From Mucilaginibacter ginsenosidivorax (GTDB lineage: Bacteria > Bacteroidota > Bacteroidia > Sphingobacteriales > Sphingobacteriaceae), in the NCBI RefSeq assembly GCF_007971525.1, contig NZ_CP042437.1:5642001-5706000 (forward strand): DNA of 64,000 nucleotides, in the 5' to 3' direction. Below are positions 24,641 to 33,666 of the stretch, in pieces (the stretch's first letter is position 1; every line of letters starts with the position of its first letter). A model generated the notes under the pieces. That model did not search any database and was not told the origin of the DNA. It was given only the letters and a program-made list of their open reading frames with translations. The translations under genes were made by a program, and so were the position numbers.

Positions 24641-26902
24641 ATGAAAAGATACGCAATAATTTTATTGAGTTTCTTTTTGTCTCTCTCAGCCTATGCGCAA
24701 CATATGGCTATGAAAATGGACGAAAAGGAACCGCGAAAACCCTTTTATACCAAAGTGGGTAATCGCGAAATATATCATTTATACATTGCCGATACTACAG
24801 TAAACTACACAGGTAAATTAAAACCGGCTATGGCCATTAACGGCAGCATACCTGCTCCGGCATTGGAGTTTACAGAGGGCGATACTGCCGAAATATATGT
24901 GCATAACCAAATGATGATGGAAACTTCTATCCACTGGCATGGGCTTATATTGCCTAACCGCTATGACGGCGTTTCGTACCTCACCACCGCGCCCATTGAG
25001 GCCGGACAAACTCATTTTTACAAGTTCCCGCTGGTACAACACGGCACTTACTGGTATCACTCGCATACTATGACGCAGCAGCAAAGCGGAATGTACGGCG
25101 CCTTTATTATTCACCCCAAGCAGCCGCCCGAACAAAAGGAATATACCTTGTTGCTAAGCGATTGGACCAATGAAAACCCCGACCAGGTAGAACGGTCATT
25201 ACATAACCAAACCGATTGGTACGGCATTCGTAAAGGCAGTACCCAAAATTATGCGGAAGCTGTAGCCGAAGGTCATCTTAAAACCAAGCTAACCAACGAA
25301 TGGAAGCGAATGGTAGCCATGGATGTAAGCGATGTTTATTACGACCGTTTTTTTAGCAATGGCAAAGCAGTTAATAACGCCCCGCAGTTTAAAAAAGGCG
25401 ACCAGGTGAAACTACATGTCATTAACGGCAGTTCATCAACCTACTTTTGGCTAAAGTATGCAGGCGGCAAAATTACCGTTGCAGCTAACGATGGCGAAGA
25501 TGTGCAACCGGTGCCTGTTGACAGGCTGATCATAGCCGTAGCCGAAACATATGATGTAATAGTTACCATCCCTAACGACGGCAGCTTTGAATTTTTGGCG
25601 ACTTCCGAAGATCGTACCCGGTCAACCTCATTATGGCTCGGTAGTGGCGCGCAGTTTAAAGCCAAGCCATTGCCCAGGCTCAAATATTTTGAAGGCATGA
25701 AGATGATGAACGACATGATGGGGATGGATGGCAACATGAAAAAAATGGATGGCATGGTGATGACCAACCAGGTAATGGACATGAATACCGTAATGTATCC
25801 CGAAATAACAGGGGATGAAACAGCCGCAAAAGATACGGGTGCTACTGCGAAAAAAATGAGTGATATGCCTGGTATGGATATGGCAGCTAACACCGATATG
25901 GTTACCCTTAATTATGCGATGTTAAAGGCCATTAAACCCACTAATTTACCTGCCGGCCCGCTAAAGGTGCTGCATTTTAACCTTACCGGTAACATGAACC
26001 GCTATGTTTGGACGATAAATAATAAAACGGTTTCCGAATCGGATAAGATACTGATCAAAAAAGGCGAAAATGTGCGTATCATCCTGTACAATAATACCAT
26101 GATGCGCCACCCCATGCATTTGCACGGGCATTACTTTAGGGTGTTAAACGGGCAGGGTGATTATTCGCCATTAAAAAACACACTGGATATTATGCCGATG
26201 GAAACTGATACCATTGAGTTTGCGGCTACCGCAAGCGGCGATTGGTTTTTCCATTGCCATATACTTTACCATATGATGAGCGGGATGGGGCGCATATTCA
26301 GCTATGAAAATTCGCCGGCCAACCCCGAACTGCCCGACCCGGCCAGTGCCATAAAAAAAATATACGCCGATGACCGCCGCTTTTTCCCGGCTGCCAAAAT
26401 AGGTCTGGAAAGCAATGGCAGCGACGGTACCGTTAGCATAGCCAATACCCGGTGGAAATTATCAACACTATGGCACCTTGGTGTAAACAGCCGCAAAGGT
26501 TATGAAAGCGAAACCATGGCAGGCCGTTATTTTGGGCAAATGCAATGGCTATATGCATATGCAGGGTTTGATTACCACTACAAAAAAACAAACGACCAGG
26601 AAAAGAACCTGTTTGGCCAGCAAAGCAATAAAAATAACCGCCATACCGTAGTTGCAGGGGTATCGTATATATTACCCATGCTGTTTGTTGCCGATGCCCG
26701 TGTGGACGGCAATGGCAAATTCAGGTTTCAATTGGGAAGGGAAGATATTCCTTTAACCAGCCGGCTAAGGTTTACGCTGATGGGAAATACAGATAGGGAA
26801 TACGCTGTAGGCATGCGCTATATTTTTACCAAATATTTCTCAGTATCATCACATTATGATAGTGATATGGGCCTGGGTGGCGGCTTAACCTTAACTTATT
26901 AA
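24641..26902 (+). CDS. CopA-type multicopper oxidase fused to a CopB-like barrel
   Basis: 753 residues with a signal peptide (cleaved near AYAQ). Three cupredoxin domains carry the copper ligands: HWHG near 98, WYHSHT near 138, HPMHLHGHYF near 490 and HCHILYHMMSGM near 537, so T1 and T2/T3 sites are complete. A Met-rich insert (about 351-418) may collect Cu(I). From about 585 to the end is a separate beta-rich part resembling the outer-membrane CopB protein. It likely oxidises Cu(I) in the periplasm. The fusion replaces separate copA and copB genes. Confidence 0.9.
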   Translation: MKRYAIILLSFFLSLSAYAQHMAMKMDEKEPRKPFYTKVGNREIYHLYIADTTVNYTGKLKPAMAINGSIPAPALEFTEGDTAEIYVHNQMMMETSIHWHGLILPNRYDGVSYLTTAPIEAGQTHFYKFPLVQHGTYWYHSHTMTQQQSGMYGAFIIHPKQPPEQKEYTLLLSDWTNENPDQVERSLHNQTDWYGIRKGSTQNYAEAVAEGHLKTKLTNEWKRMVAMDVSDVYYDRFFSNGKAVNNAPQFKKGDQVKLHVINGSSSTYFWLKYAGGKITVAANDGEDVQPVPVDRLIIAVAETYDVIVTIPNDGSFEFLATSEDRTRSTSLWLGSGAQFKAKPLPRLKYFEGMKMMNDMMGMDGNMKKMDGMVMTNQVMDMNTVMYPEITGDETAAKDTGATAKKMSDMPGMDMAANTDMVTLNYAMLKAIKPTNLPAGPLKVLHFNLTGNMNRYVWTINNKTVSESDKILIKKGENVRIILYNNTMMRHPMHLHGHYFRVLNGQGDYSPLKNTLDIMPMETDTIEFAATASGDWFFHCHILYHMMSGMGRIFSYENSPANPELPDPASAIKKIYADDRRFFPAAKIGLESNGSDGTVSIANTRWKLSTLWHLGVNSRKGYESETMAGRYFGQMQWLYAYAGFDYHYKKTNDQEKNLFGQQSNKNNRHTVVAGVSYILPMLFVADARVDGNGKFRFQLGREDIPLTSRLRFTLMGNTDREYAVGMRYIFTKYFSVSSHYDSDMGLGGGLTLTY

Positions 26903-27046
26903 GTGATGGTTGTTAGTTGTTTATATGACGGTGATCATTCCCTGGTTGGTTTGTAATTAGCAGCTTTGTTTGGTTATTCAGTTGAACAACAAAACGCAAA
27001 AGGTAAAGATGAAGTATTACGGAGTTTTTGTAGAAATGCACCTGAA

Positions 27047-29071
27047 ATGGAAATGAACAAAATGCATGAGGGGATGGAGCATCAGCAAATGCACCATAGC
27101 CATGATCCGCATATGGGAATGTCAGAACATGACCACCATGCCATGATGATAGCCGATTTTAAAAAGCGGTTTTACGTGGTATTGGCGCTTACCGCTCCTA
27201 TCATGTTGTTATCAACCATGATCCAGCATTTTATGGGGGTTAACTGGCAGTTCAAAGGCTCATCCTACATTTTGTTTGCTTTATCATCGGTGGTGTTTGT
27301 ATATGGTGGCTGGCCTTTTTTAGCCGGTTTGGTAAGCGAGGCAAAAGCCAGAAATCCGGGGATGATGTTCTTGATAGGTTTTGCTATTACGGTGGCTTAT
27401 AGTTACAGCGTAGCCATCGTTTTCGGTCTCAAAGGGATGGATTTCTTTTGGGAATTGGCCACCCTTATCCTCATTATGCTTTTAGGGCATTGGATAGAAA
27501 TGAGATCGGTTATGGGTGCGTCAAATGAGCTGGAGCTGCTGGTTAAGCTTATGCCGGCCGATGCCCACATGGTAATGCCCGGTATGGTGCACGATGTAAA
27601 AACAGATACATTAAAAGCCAATGACGTTATCCTGGTAAAACCCGGAGAGAAAGTTGCGGCAGATGGTATTATACTGGAAGGCGAAAGCTACCTCAATGAA
27701 TCGATGCTCACAGGCGAATCTCGGCCGGTGCAAAAAGTAAAGGGCGATAAAGTAATAGCCGGTTCCATCAACGGTAACGGTTCGTTTAAAGTAACAGTTT
27801 CACACGCCGCCAAAGATTCCTATTTATCGCAGGTAGTTAAGCTGGTTGACGATGCACAAAAGTCAAAATCGCAAACGCAGTTGCTGGCCGATACAGCAGC
27901 AAAATGGTTAACAGTTATAGCCTTAATAACAGGCATCGGTACGTTTATGTACTGGTTTTTAACCGGGCAAACCATAGCCTTCGCCATGGAACGGATGGTA
28001 ACCGTTATAGTTATTTGTTGCCCACACGCTTTGGGGCTGGCTGTCCCGTTGGTAGTGGCCAAATCAACAGCATTATCGGCCAAACATGGCCTGCTCATTA
28101 AAAACCGCACCGCCTTTGAAAATGCCCGGAAAATTACCACCGTGGTATTTGATAAAACAGGAACGCTTACCTTGGGTAAATTTGAAGTATCAAAAGTTGT
28201 TTCGTTTAATAAAGAAATCAAACAGGACGACCTTATCCGCCTTGCTTCTGCCTTAGAACAAAACTCCGAGCATCCCATAGCCACCGGCATCCTGCAAAAA
28301 GTGAAAGACTTAAAAATTACTATCCCGCAGGCGCAAAACTTTAAGGCCATAACCGGCCAGGGTGTCGGGGCGACGGTAGATGGGAAAAGAGTATTGGTGG
28401 TTAGTCCGGGTTATCTAAAAGAAAATAAGCTGGCCGTTCCCGGTGAATACCAGGCCAATGATACTGAAACGGTAGTATTTGTACTGATTGACCAGCATCT
28501 GGCCGGATACATTGCCCTGTCGGATGAGATCCGCGCCGAATCGGCAGATGCCATCAAAACTTTGAGGCAGGAAAACATCAAGTCTGTTTTACTAACCGGT
28601 GATAACAGTAAGGTAGCGGCAAGTGTAAGTAAAACTTTAGGCATGGACAGCTTTATTGCCGAAGTATTGCCTCATCAAAAATTGGATAAGATTAAAGACT
28701 TGCAAATCAATGGCGAATTTGTAGCCATGACAGGCGACGGTGTTAACGACGCCCCCGCGCTGGCCCAGGCAGATATAGGTATTGCAGTAGGCTCGGGCAG
28801 CGATATAGCAGCCGAAACTGCCGGTATTGTACTGGTGAACAGTAATCCGAAAGATATTGTAAGCCTGATACTGTTTGGCAAGGCAACATATCGTAAAATG
28901 ATCCAGAATTTGATTTGGGCAACCGGATATAATGTTGTTGCCCTACCCCTGGCTGCGGGTGTGTTATATAGCCGGGGCGTACTTTTAAGCCCGGCTGTAG
29001 GGGCGGTGTTAATGACGGTAAGTACCGTGGTTGTGGCTATAAACGCCAGCACGCTAAAAGTGAAAGAATAA
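27047..29071 (+). CDS. Copper-translocating P1B-3-type ATPase (CopB-like)
   Basis: I start at ATG 27047 (MEMNKMHEGMEHQQMHHSH), giving 675 residues; upstream in-frame codons only offer TTG starts. There is no HMA domain; instead the N-terminus is rich in His and Met. Key parts: TGES (TM loop), CPH in VICCPHALGLAVPL, DKTGTLTLG with the phosphorylated Asp, TGDGVNDAPALAQADIG, and TM7-8 residues NLIWATGYN and VLMTVSTVVVAINA. CPH rather than CPC marks the P1B-3 group, which exports copper or silver. Confidence 0.9.
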   Translation: MEMNKMHEGMEHQQMHHSHDPHMGMSEHDHHAMMIADFKKRFYVVLALTAPIMLLSTMIQHFMGVNWQFKGSSYILFALSSVVFVYGGWPFLAGLVSEAKARNPGMMFLIGFAITVAYSYSVAIVFGLKGMDFFWELATLILIMLLGHWIEMRSVMGASNELELLVKLMPADAHMVMPGMVHDVKTDTLKANDVILVKPGEKVAADGIILEGESYLNESMLTGESRPVQKVKGDKVIAGSINGNGSFKVTVSHAAKDSYLSQVVKLVDDAQKSKSQTQLLADTAAKWLTVIALITGIGTFMYWFLTGQTIAFAMERMVTVIVICCPHALGLAVPLVVAKSTALSAKHGLLIKNRTAFENARKITTVVFDKTGTLTLGKFEVSKVVSFNKEIKQDDLIRLASALEQNSEHPIATGILQKVKDLKITIPQAQNFKAITGQGVGATVDGKRVLVVSPGYLKENKLAVPGEYQANDTETVVFVLIDQHLAGYIALSDEIRAESADAIKTLRQENIKSVLLTGDNSKVAASVSKTLGMDSFIAEVLPHQKLDKIKDLQINGEFVAMTGDGVNDAPALAQADIGIAVGSGSDIAAETAGIVLVNSNPKDIVSLILFGKATYRKMIQNLIWATGYNVVALPLAAGVLYSRGVLLSPAVGAVLMTVSTVVVAINASTLKVKE

Positions 29072-29123
29072 ACCGGGACTCTATCGATAAGCAAAATATT
29101 TAACCAATATAAATCAACAAAAA

Positions 29124-29495
29124 ATGAAAAAAATGATGATTGCCCTGATGGCTGTTACCTTAAGTTGTAGCGCTATAGCACAAACCAAAACAACCGACAC
29201 TACTATGCATAAAATGTCGCACAAGTCAATGCACAAGATGTCGCATATGTCGATGGATAAAATGCACGATTGTGTAATGATGAAAGACGGTAAAATGATA
29301 GCCATGATGAATGGCAAAACCATGCCCATGACAGAAGCTAAAACCATGACAAACGGTACCATTGTTGAGGCCGATGGAACCTGTAAGATGAAAGGCGGCA
29401 AAACAATAAAGTTGAAAGAAGGCCAGTGTGTGATGATGAATGGCGAAATGCCAAACATGCCGATGAAAAAAGATACCGCAAGGCATAAAATGTAG
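29124..29495 (+). CDS. Met/His-rich DUF6799-like periplasmic protein
   Basis: 123 residues with a signal peptide ending SAIAQ. The mature part begins with repeats of MHKMSHKS type, then MMKDGKMIAMMNGKTMPM, TNGTIVEADGTCKMKGGK and LKEGQCVMMNG, the DUF6799 layout of short beta hairpins. The methionine and histidine content suits copper or silver binding. A terminator follows directly. Confidence 0.7.
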   Translation: MKKMMIALMAVTLSCSAIAQTKTTDTTMHKMSHKSMHKMSHMSMDKMHDCVMMKDGKMIAMMNGKTMPMTEAKTMTNGTIVEADGTCKMKGGKTIKLKEGQCVMMNGEMPNMPMKKDTARHKM

Positions 29496-29508
29496 GCTGG
29501 ATTTAAAG

Positions 29509-29543
29509 AACGGCTTATAGTTGTTTGGTAAGCCGTTTTTTTT
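29509..29543 (+). terminator. Intrinsic terminator after the ATPase/DUF6799 genes
   Basis: AACGGCTTA (29509-29517) and TAAGCCGTT (29529-29537) form a perfect 9-bp stem with an 11-base loop, followed by a run of eight T. It separates the oxidase/ATPase unit from the efflux-pump unit. Confidence 0.9.
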
Positions 29544-29685
29544 GTGACGTGTATGTTGCCCGGATAGTTTAGGGTAAAAAAAAATTAAATACACAGCATA
29601 TCAGGCAAATTATTGCTGCTGTTAACTCATAGTCATTTTAGAATTCTTCATCGCTTATATCTCAATTATTTTATACCTTAGATTT

Positions 29686-30066
29686 GTGAAACGCACAGCA
29701 CTAATTTTAATCACGGCCATTTACCTATTATCCTGCGTGGGTATCGGGGTTAACCGTTTTTATTGCTGTGGTAAGCTGGCTTCAGTTACCCTTATTTATG
29801 GTGCCGATGACAGCCAGGCGCATAAAAAAGCCGATGACAGTTGTTGCAAAAACGAAAAACAAGGCTTTAAAATTAAAGATACCCATGTAAGTGCTTCGTT
29901 ATTTACGTTACAGGCATTATCGCCGGTGTTGTTACCGGTCGTTAACCACTGGATATCAGCCAGTACCGTTAAGGAATTGCCATCCGCTATCGCTTATCAG
30001 GCTAATGCCCCGCCGGGGAGTACTGATATCCCGATATATACCCTTAATTGCATCTACAGGATCTGA
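29686..30066 (+). CDS. HYC_CC_PP family protein
   Basis: 126 residues from a GTG at 29686, the only possible start in the frame. The hydrophobic N-terminus (KRTALILITAIYLLSC) is followed by FYCCGK, then DSCCKNEKQGFKIKD and NAPPGST, giving the YC/CC/PP pattern of the family. It heads the efflux-pump unit. A perfect TAnnTTTG motif (29679-29686) overlaps the start codon. Confidence 0.75.
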   Translation: MKRTALILITAIYLLSCVGIGVNRFYCCGKLASVTLIYGADDSQAHKKADDSCCKNEKQGFKIKDTHVSASLFTLQALSPVLLPVVNHWISASTVKELPSAIAYQANAPPGSTDIPIYTLNCIYRI

Positions 30067-30202
30067 TCCTGTTCCCCCTCTCTTTTTAGCCGTTACCATG
30101 TGTAAAGGGGCTAACCTTTAAATTAAAATACATCATCTTAATTTATAATCAACGCGCAGGTTTTGCCTGTGTTATTTATTCATTTCTCAATTTTTAAAAT
30201 CC

Positions 30203-30448
30203 ATGAAAAAAGTAATGCTGATGGCAGTAGCCATCCTGTTTTCTGCGGCAACTGTTTTTGCAGCCAATGTACCAAACGGTAAAATGAGCGCCGATACCAC
30301 CAAAAAGGCCAAGCCTGCAAAAGTACAGTACACCTGCACTATGCACCCCGAGGTATTGAGCGATAAACCCGGCAAATGCCCAAAATGTGGCATGACCCTG
30401 GTAAAAAAATCACCTGCTAAAAAGAAACCGGCGGCCATGAAAATGTAA
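30203..30448 (+). CDS. Small periplasmic heavy-metal binding domain protein
   Basis: 81 residues: signal peptide (cleaved near VFA-A), Lys-rich linker, and one heavy-metal binding domain YTCTMHPEVLSDKPGKCPKCGMTL with the C-x-M-H and C-x2-C-G-M ligands. The same domain occurs at the N-termini of both adaptor genes downstream. Likely a metal chaperone or buffer. Confidence 0.85.
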   Translation: MKKVMLMAVAILFSAATVFAANVPNGKMSADTTKKAKPAKVQYTCTMHPEVLSDKPGKCPKCGMTLVKKSPAKKKPAAMKM

Positions 30449-30499
30449 TTCATTAAGCCTGGCCGCCAACCCGCGGCCGGGCTTATCAAAACCATTAAG

Positions 30500-31774
30500 A
30501 TGATTAACCAACTTATTAGCCTGTCGTTAAAAAACAGGTATATCGTTTTGTTTATTGCGCTTGCCCTTTTTGCCTGGGGCGCCTATGCGGTAAATGAAAA
30601 CCCCATTGATGCTATACCCGATCTGTCAGACAACCAGGTTATCGTGTTTACCGAGTGGCAGGGCCGCAGCCCGCAAATTATGGAGGACCAGGTAACCTAC
30701 CCGCTGGTGAGCAACCTACAGGGCATCCCGAAGGTTAAAGCCATTAGGGCAACGTCCATGTTTGGGATGAGTTTTGTTTATATTGTTTTTGAAGATAAAG
30801 CCGATGTGTACTGGGCCCGTAGCCGCGTACTGGAACGCCTGAACTACGCCCAGCGTTTACTACCGCAAGGCATAACACCCACCCTGGGGCCCGATGGTAC
30901 GGGTGTTGGCCACATATTATGGTACACGCTTGACGCCAAAGGCATCGACCTGGGCGAGCAGCGTGCCTTGCAGGATTGGTATGTAAAATTGGGGTTGCAA
31001 ACCGTGCCAGGCGTAAGCGAGGTAGCCTCCTTCGGCGGTTTCGAAAAACAATACCAGATCAGCATCGATCCGCATAAGCTCAACTATTATAATGTTCCCT
31101 TGTCGCAGGTACTTAAGGCGGTTAAAAGCAATAACAATGATGTAGGCGGCCGCAAGTTTGAGATGAACGGCACCGGCTATATTGTACGCGGGTTGGGCTA
31201 CATTAAATCATTGGCGGATGTAGAAAATATAGCCGTTGGTGTTATTAAAACCATCCCCGTAAGGGTAAAAGATATTGCCACCGTGCAAATGGGCGGCGAT
31301 GAACGCCTGGGCATTTTTGACCAGGATGGCCAGGGCGAAGCGGTTGGCGGTATTGTGGTGATGCGTTATGGCGAGAATGCCGATAAGGTGATTCACGCGG
31401 TTAAGAATAAAATGACCGATATTGAAAAAGGCTTGCCGCAGGGCGTAAAGTTTAACATAGCCTATGACCGCAGCGAACTGATAGAAAGCGCCGTTAAATC
31501 GGTTAAGCATACGCTGATTGAGGAAATGATTACGGTATCCATTATCGTTATCCTTTTCCTGTTTAGCTGGCGCAGTGCTTTGAGCATCATCATCCAAATC
31601 CCGATAACTATAGCGGCCAGCTTTATACTGCTTAATGCGTTTGGCATTTCCTCCAACATCATGTCGCTAACAGGTATAGCGTTGGCTATCGGTGTTATTG
31701 TAGATAATGGTATCGTAATGGTCGAGAATTCGCATCGCAATTTATCCATCGCACAACAAAAAAAGCAATCATGA
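30500..31774 (+). CDS. CusA/CzcA-type RND efflux pump, N-terminal half
   Basis: 424 residues covering TM1, the first periplasmic pore domain and TM2-TM4 of a heavy-metal RND pump: IDAIPDLSDNQVIVFTEW, the docking repeats, and the proton-relay helix GVIVDNGIVMVENSHRN. Normal CusA proteins continue without a break; here the frame ends at TGA 31772, six codons after a poly-A run. The second half is in the -1 frame at 31771. See the frameshift entry for the interpretations. Confidence 0.85.
   Translation: MINQLISLSLKNRYIVLFIALALFAWGAYAVNENPIDAIPDLSDNQVIVFTEWQGRSPQIMEDQVTYPLVSNLQGIPKVKAIRATSMFGMSFVYIVFEDKADVYWARSRVLERLNYAQRLLPQGITPTLGPDGTGVGHILWYTLDAKGIDLGEQRALQDWYVKLGLQTVPGVSEVASFGGFEKQYQISIDPHKLNYYNVPLSQVLKAVKSNNNDVGGRKFEMNGTGYIVRGLGYIKSLADVENIAVGVIKTIPVRVKDIATVQMGGDERLGIFDQDGQGEAVGGIVVMRYGENADKVIHAVKNKMTDIEKGLPQGVKFNIAYDRSELIESAVKSVKHTLIEEMITVSIIVILFLFSWRSALSIIIQIPITIAASFILLNAFGISSNIMSLTGIALAIGVIVDNGIVMVENSHRNLSIAQQKKQS
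31759..31765 (+). promoter_or_regulatory. A AAA AAG slippery heptamer, possible -1 frameshift site
   Basis: In the reading frame of the first half the codons are CAA AAA AAG, so the heptamer A AAA AAG has the exact phase needed for tandem -1 slippage, as in dnaX. A -1 shift continues as GCA ATC ATG ACC and fuses both halves into about 1,050 residues, the usual CusA length. The stop and the downstream start also overlap as ATGA (31771-31774). Confidence 0.5.
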
Positions 31775-33663
31775 CCACTGCCGAAAGAATCAAGATCATA
31801 GAAGCATCCTGTAAACAGGTGGGGCGCGGTGTTTTTTTCTCTACCCTCATTATTGTTGCTTCATTTCTACCCGTATTTTTATTGGAAGGACAGGAGGGGA
31901 AGTTGTTTGGCCCCCTGGCCTGGACAAAAACTTTTATCCTCGCCATTGATGCCATATTGGCCGTAACACTGGCCCCTGTGCTGATCTCGTTTTTCCTGAA
32001 AGGGAAGTTAAGAACGGATGACCATAACCCCATAAACCGTGGGTTAGAAAAAATATACCGGCCGATACTCAGCTGGTGTGTAACCTGGCGTAAAACTACC
32101 ATCGGCATTAATATAATTGCCTTGTTGGTAAGCATCCCGCTTTTACTGAGTTTGGGCAGCGAATTTATGCCCCCGCTGGATGAAGGCACCATCCTGTTTA
32201 TGCCGGTTACCCTGCCCGATATCTCCAACGCCGAAGCCAAGCAACTATTGCAGGTCCAGGACAGGATCATTAAAAGCATTCCCGAAGTTAAAAATGTGTT
32301 GGGCAAGGCCGGCCGGGCCAATACGGCTACAGATAATTCGCCCATAAGCATGGTTGAAACCATTATTCTGTTAAAACCCACCAGCGAATGGCGTAAGGGA
32401 ATTAAAAAAGAAGATATCATTAACGAGCTGAATGCCAAACTGCAAATACCCGGCGTAGTAAACGGCTGGACACAGCCCATTATCAACCGCATTAATATGC
32501 TCTCTACAGGTATCCGTACTGATGTGGGCCTAAAGGTGTACGGGCAAAACCTGGATACCATTTATGCTTTATCTAGCCAAATGAAACAGGCTTTGCAAGG
32601 GATAAACGGTGTAAAAGATTTATATGTTGACCCAATAACCGGCGGCAAATACCTGGATATCCGGGTGAACAAAGATGCTATAGGCCGGTACGGGTTAAGT
32701 GTTGACGATGTGAACGAAGTGGTAGAGAGCGCCCTGGGCGGTATGAACCTTACCCCAACTATTGAAGGGCGCAGGCGCTTTAGCGTAAATCTACGCCTGG
32801 CGCAGGATTACCGGAGTAACTTAGAAGATATTAAGCGCACGCTGGTACAAACACCATCCTTTGGTCCCGTGCCATTATCATCTGTGGCAGATATCAACAT
32901 CAGCGATGGCCCGGCCATGATCCAGTCAGAAAACGCGCTGCTGCGCGGCACCGTGCTGTTCAACGTTCGTGACCGCGACCTGGGCAGCACCGTTCTGGAG
33001 GCGCAGGCCCGGTTAAACGCCATGGTTAAACTATTGCCCAAAGGCTATTTTATTGAATGGAGCGGCCAGTATGAAAACCTGATCCGCGCCGGGCACACCT
33101 TAAAGTTCATTCTGCCGGTTGTACTCATCATCATATTTGCCTGCCTGTATTTTGCGTTTCATTCCATCCGCGAGGCATTTTTTAGCCTGATCAGTATTCC
33201 CTTCGCTTTAATAGGCGGGGCTTATATGGTGTATTTTTTCGGGGTGCATTTGTCGGTTGCGGTGGCTGTTGGCTTTATAGCCTTATTTGGTATTGCTGTC
33301 GAAACAGGGATTGTGATGGTGATATACCTTAATGATGCCATGCAGCAGCTTGTTGCCTTAAAAGGAAATTCAAAAGAAAACATCAGCAAAAACGACCTGC
33401 GCGAATACGTAATGAATGGCGCGGTAAAACGGCTGCGGCCAAAGCTCATGACCGTTTGTGTTGCCTTATTTGGCCTGGTGCCCGTGTTATGGGCTACCGG
33501 CACCGGCAGCGATGTGATGCTGCCCATTGTACTGCCTATGATAGGCGGTGTATTAACATCTTCCACCCATATTTTGCTGGTTACACCCCTCATCTTTTTG
33601 ATGGTGAAAGAGTACGAGCTGAAAAAATATGGCAAGCTGGAAGTTTTGGATGTAAAGGAATAA
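31771..33663 (+). CDS. CusA/CzcA-type RND efflux pump, C-terminal half
   Basis: 630 residues: the cytoplasmic TM4-TM5 link (TAERIKIIEASCKQVGRG), TM5-TM6, the second periplasmic domain with SEFMPPLDEGTILFMP, and TM7-TM12 with ISIPFALIGGAYMVYFF and GIAVETGIVMVIYL. It starts with ATG overlapping the TGA of the first half. The break lies in the cytoplasmic loop between TM4 and TM5, a point where a two-chain pump could still assemble. Together with the outer-membrane and adaptor genes downstream it forms a tripartite copper/silver exporter. Confidence 0.85.
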   Translation: MTTAERIKIIEASCKQVGRGVFFSTLIIVASFLPVFLLEGQEGKLFGPLAWTKTFILAIDAILAVTLAPVLISFFLKGKLRTDDHNPINRGLEKIYRPILSWCVTWRKTTIGINIIALLVSIPLLLSLGSEFMPPLDEGTILFMPVTLPDISNAEAKQLLQVQDRIIKSIPEVKNVLGKAGRANTATDNSPISMVETIILLKPTSEWRKGIKKEDIINELNAKLQIPGVVNGWTQPIINRINMLSTGIRTDVGLKVYGQNLDTIYALSSQMKQALQGINGVKDLYVDPITGGKYLDIRVNKDAIGRYGLSVDDVNEVVESALGGMNLTPTIEGRRRFSVNLRLAQDYRSNLEDIKRTLVQTPSFGPVPLSSVADINISDGPAMIQSENALLRGTVLFNVRDRDLGSTVLEAQARLNAMVKLLPKGYFIEWSGQYENLIRAGHTLKFILPVVLIIIFACLYFAFHSIREAFFSLISIPFALIGGAYMVYFFGVHLSVAVAVGFIALFGIAVETGIVMVIYLNDAMQQLVALKGNSKENISKNDLREYVMNGAVKRLRPKLMTVCVALFGLVPVLWATGTGSDVMLPIVLPMIGGVLTSSTHILLVTPLIFLMVKEYELKKYGKLEVLDVKE

Positions 33664-33666
33664 ATC

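Noticed and set aside
27820..28350. 176-codon open frame antisense to the P-type ATPase
   Set aside because: Shadow of the ATPase, which has complete motifs on the plus strand.
31695..32561. 288-codon open frame antisense to the RND pump
   Set aside because: Shadow of the pump reading frame; low-complexity Ser/Leu/Ile content and no family.
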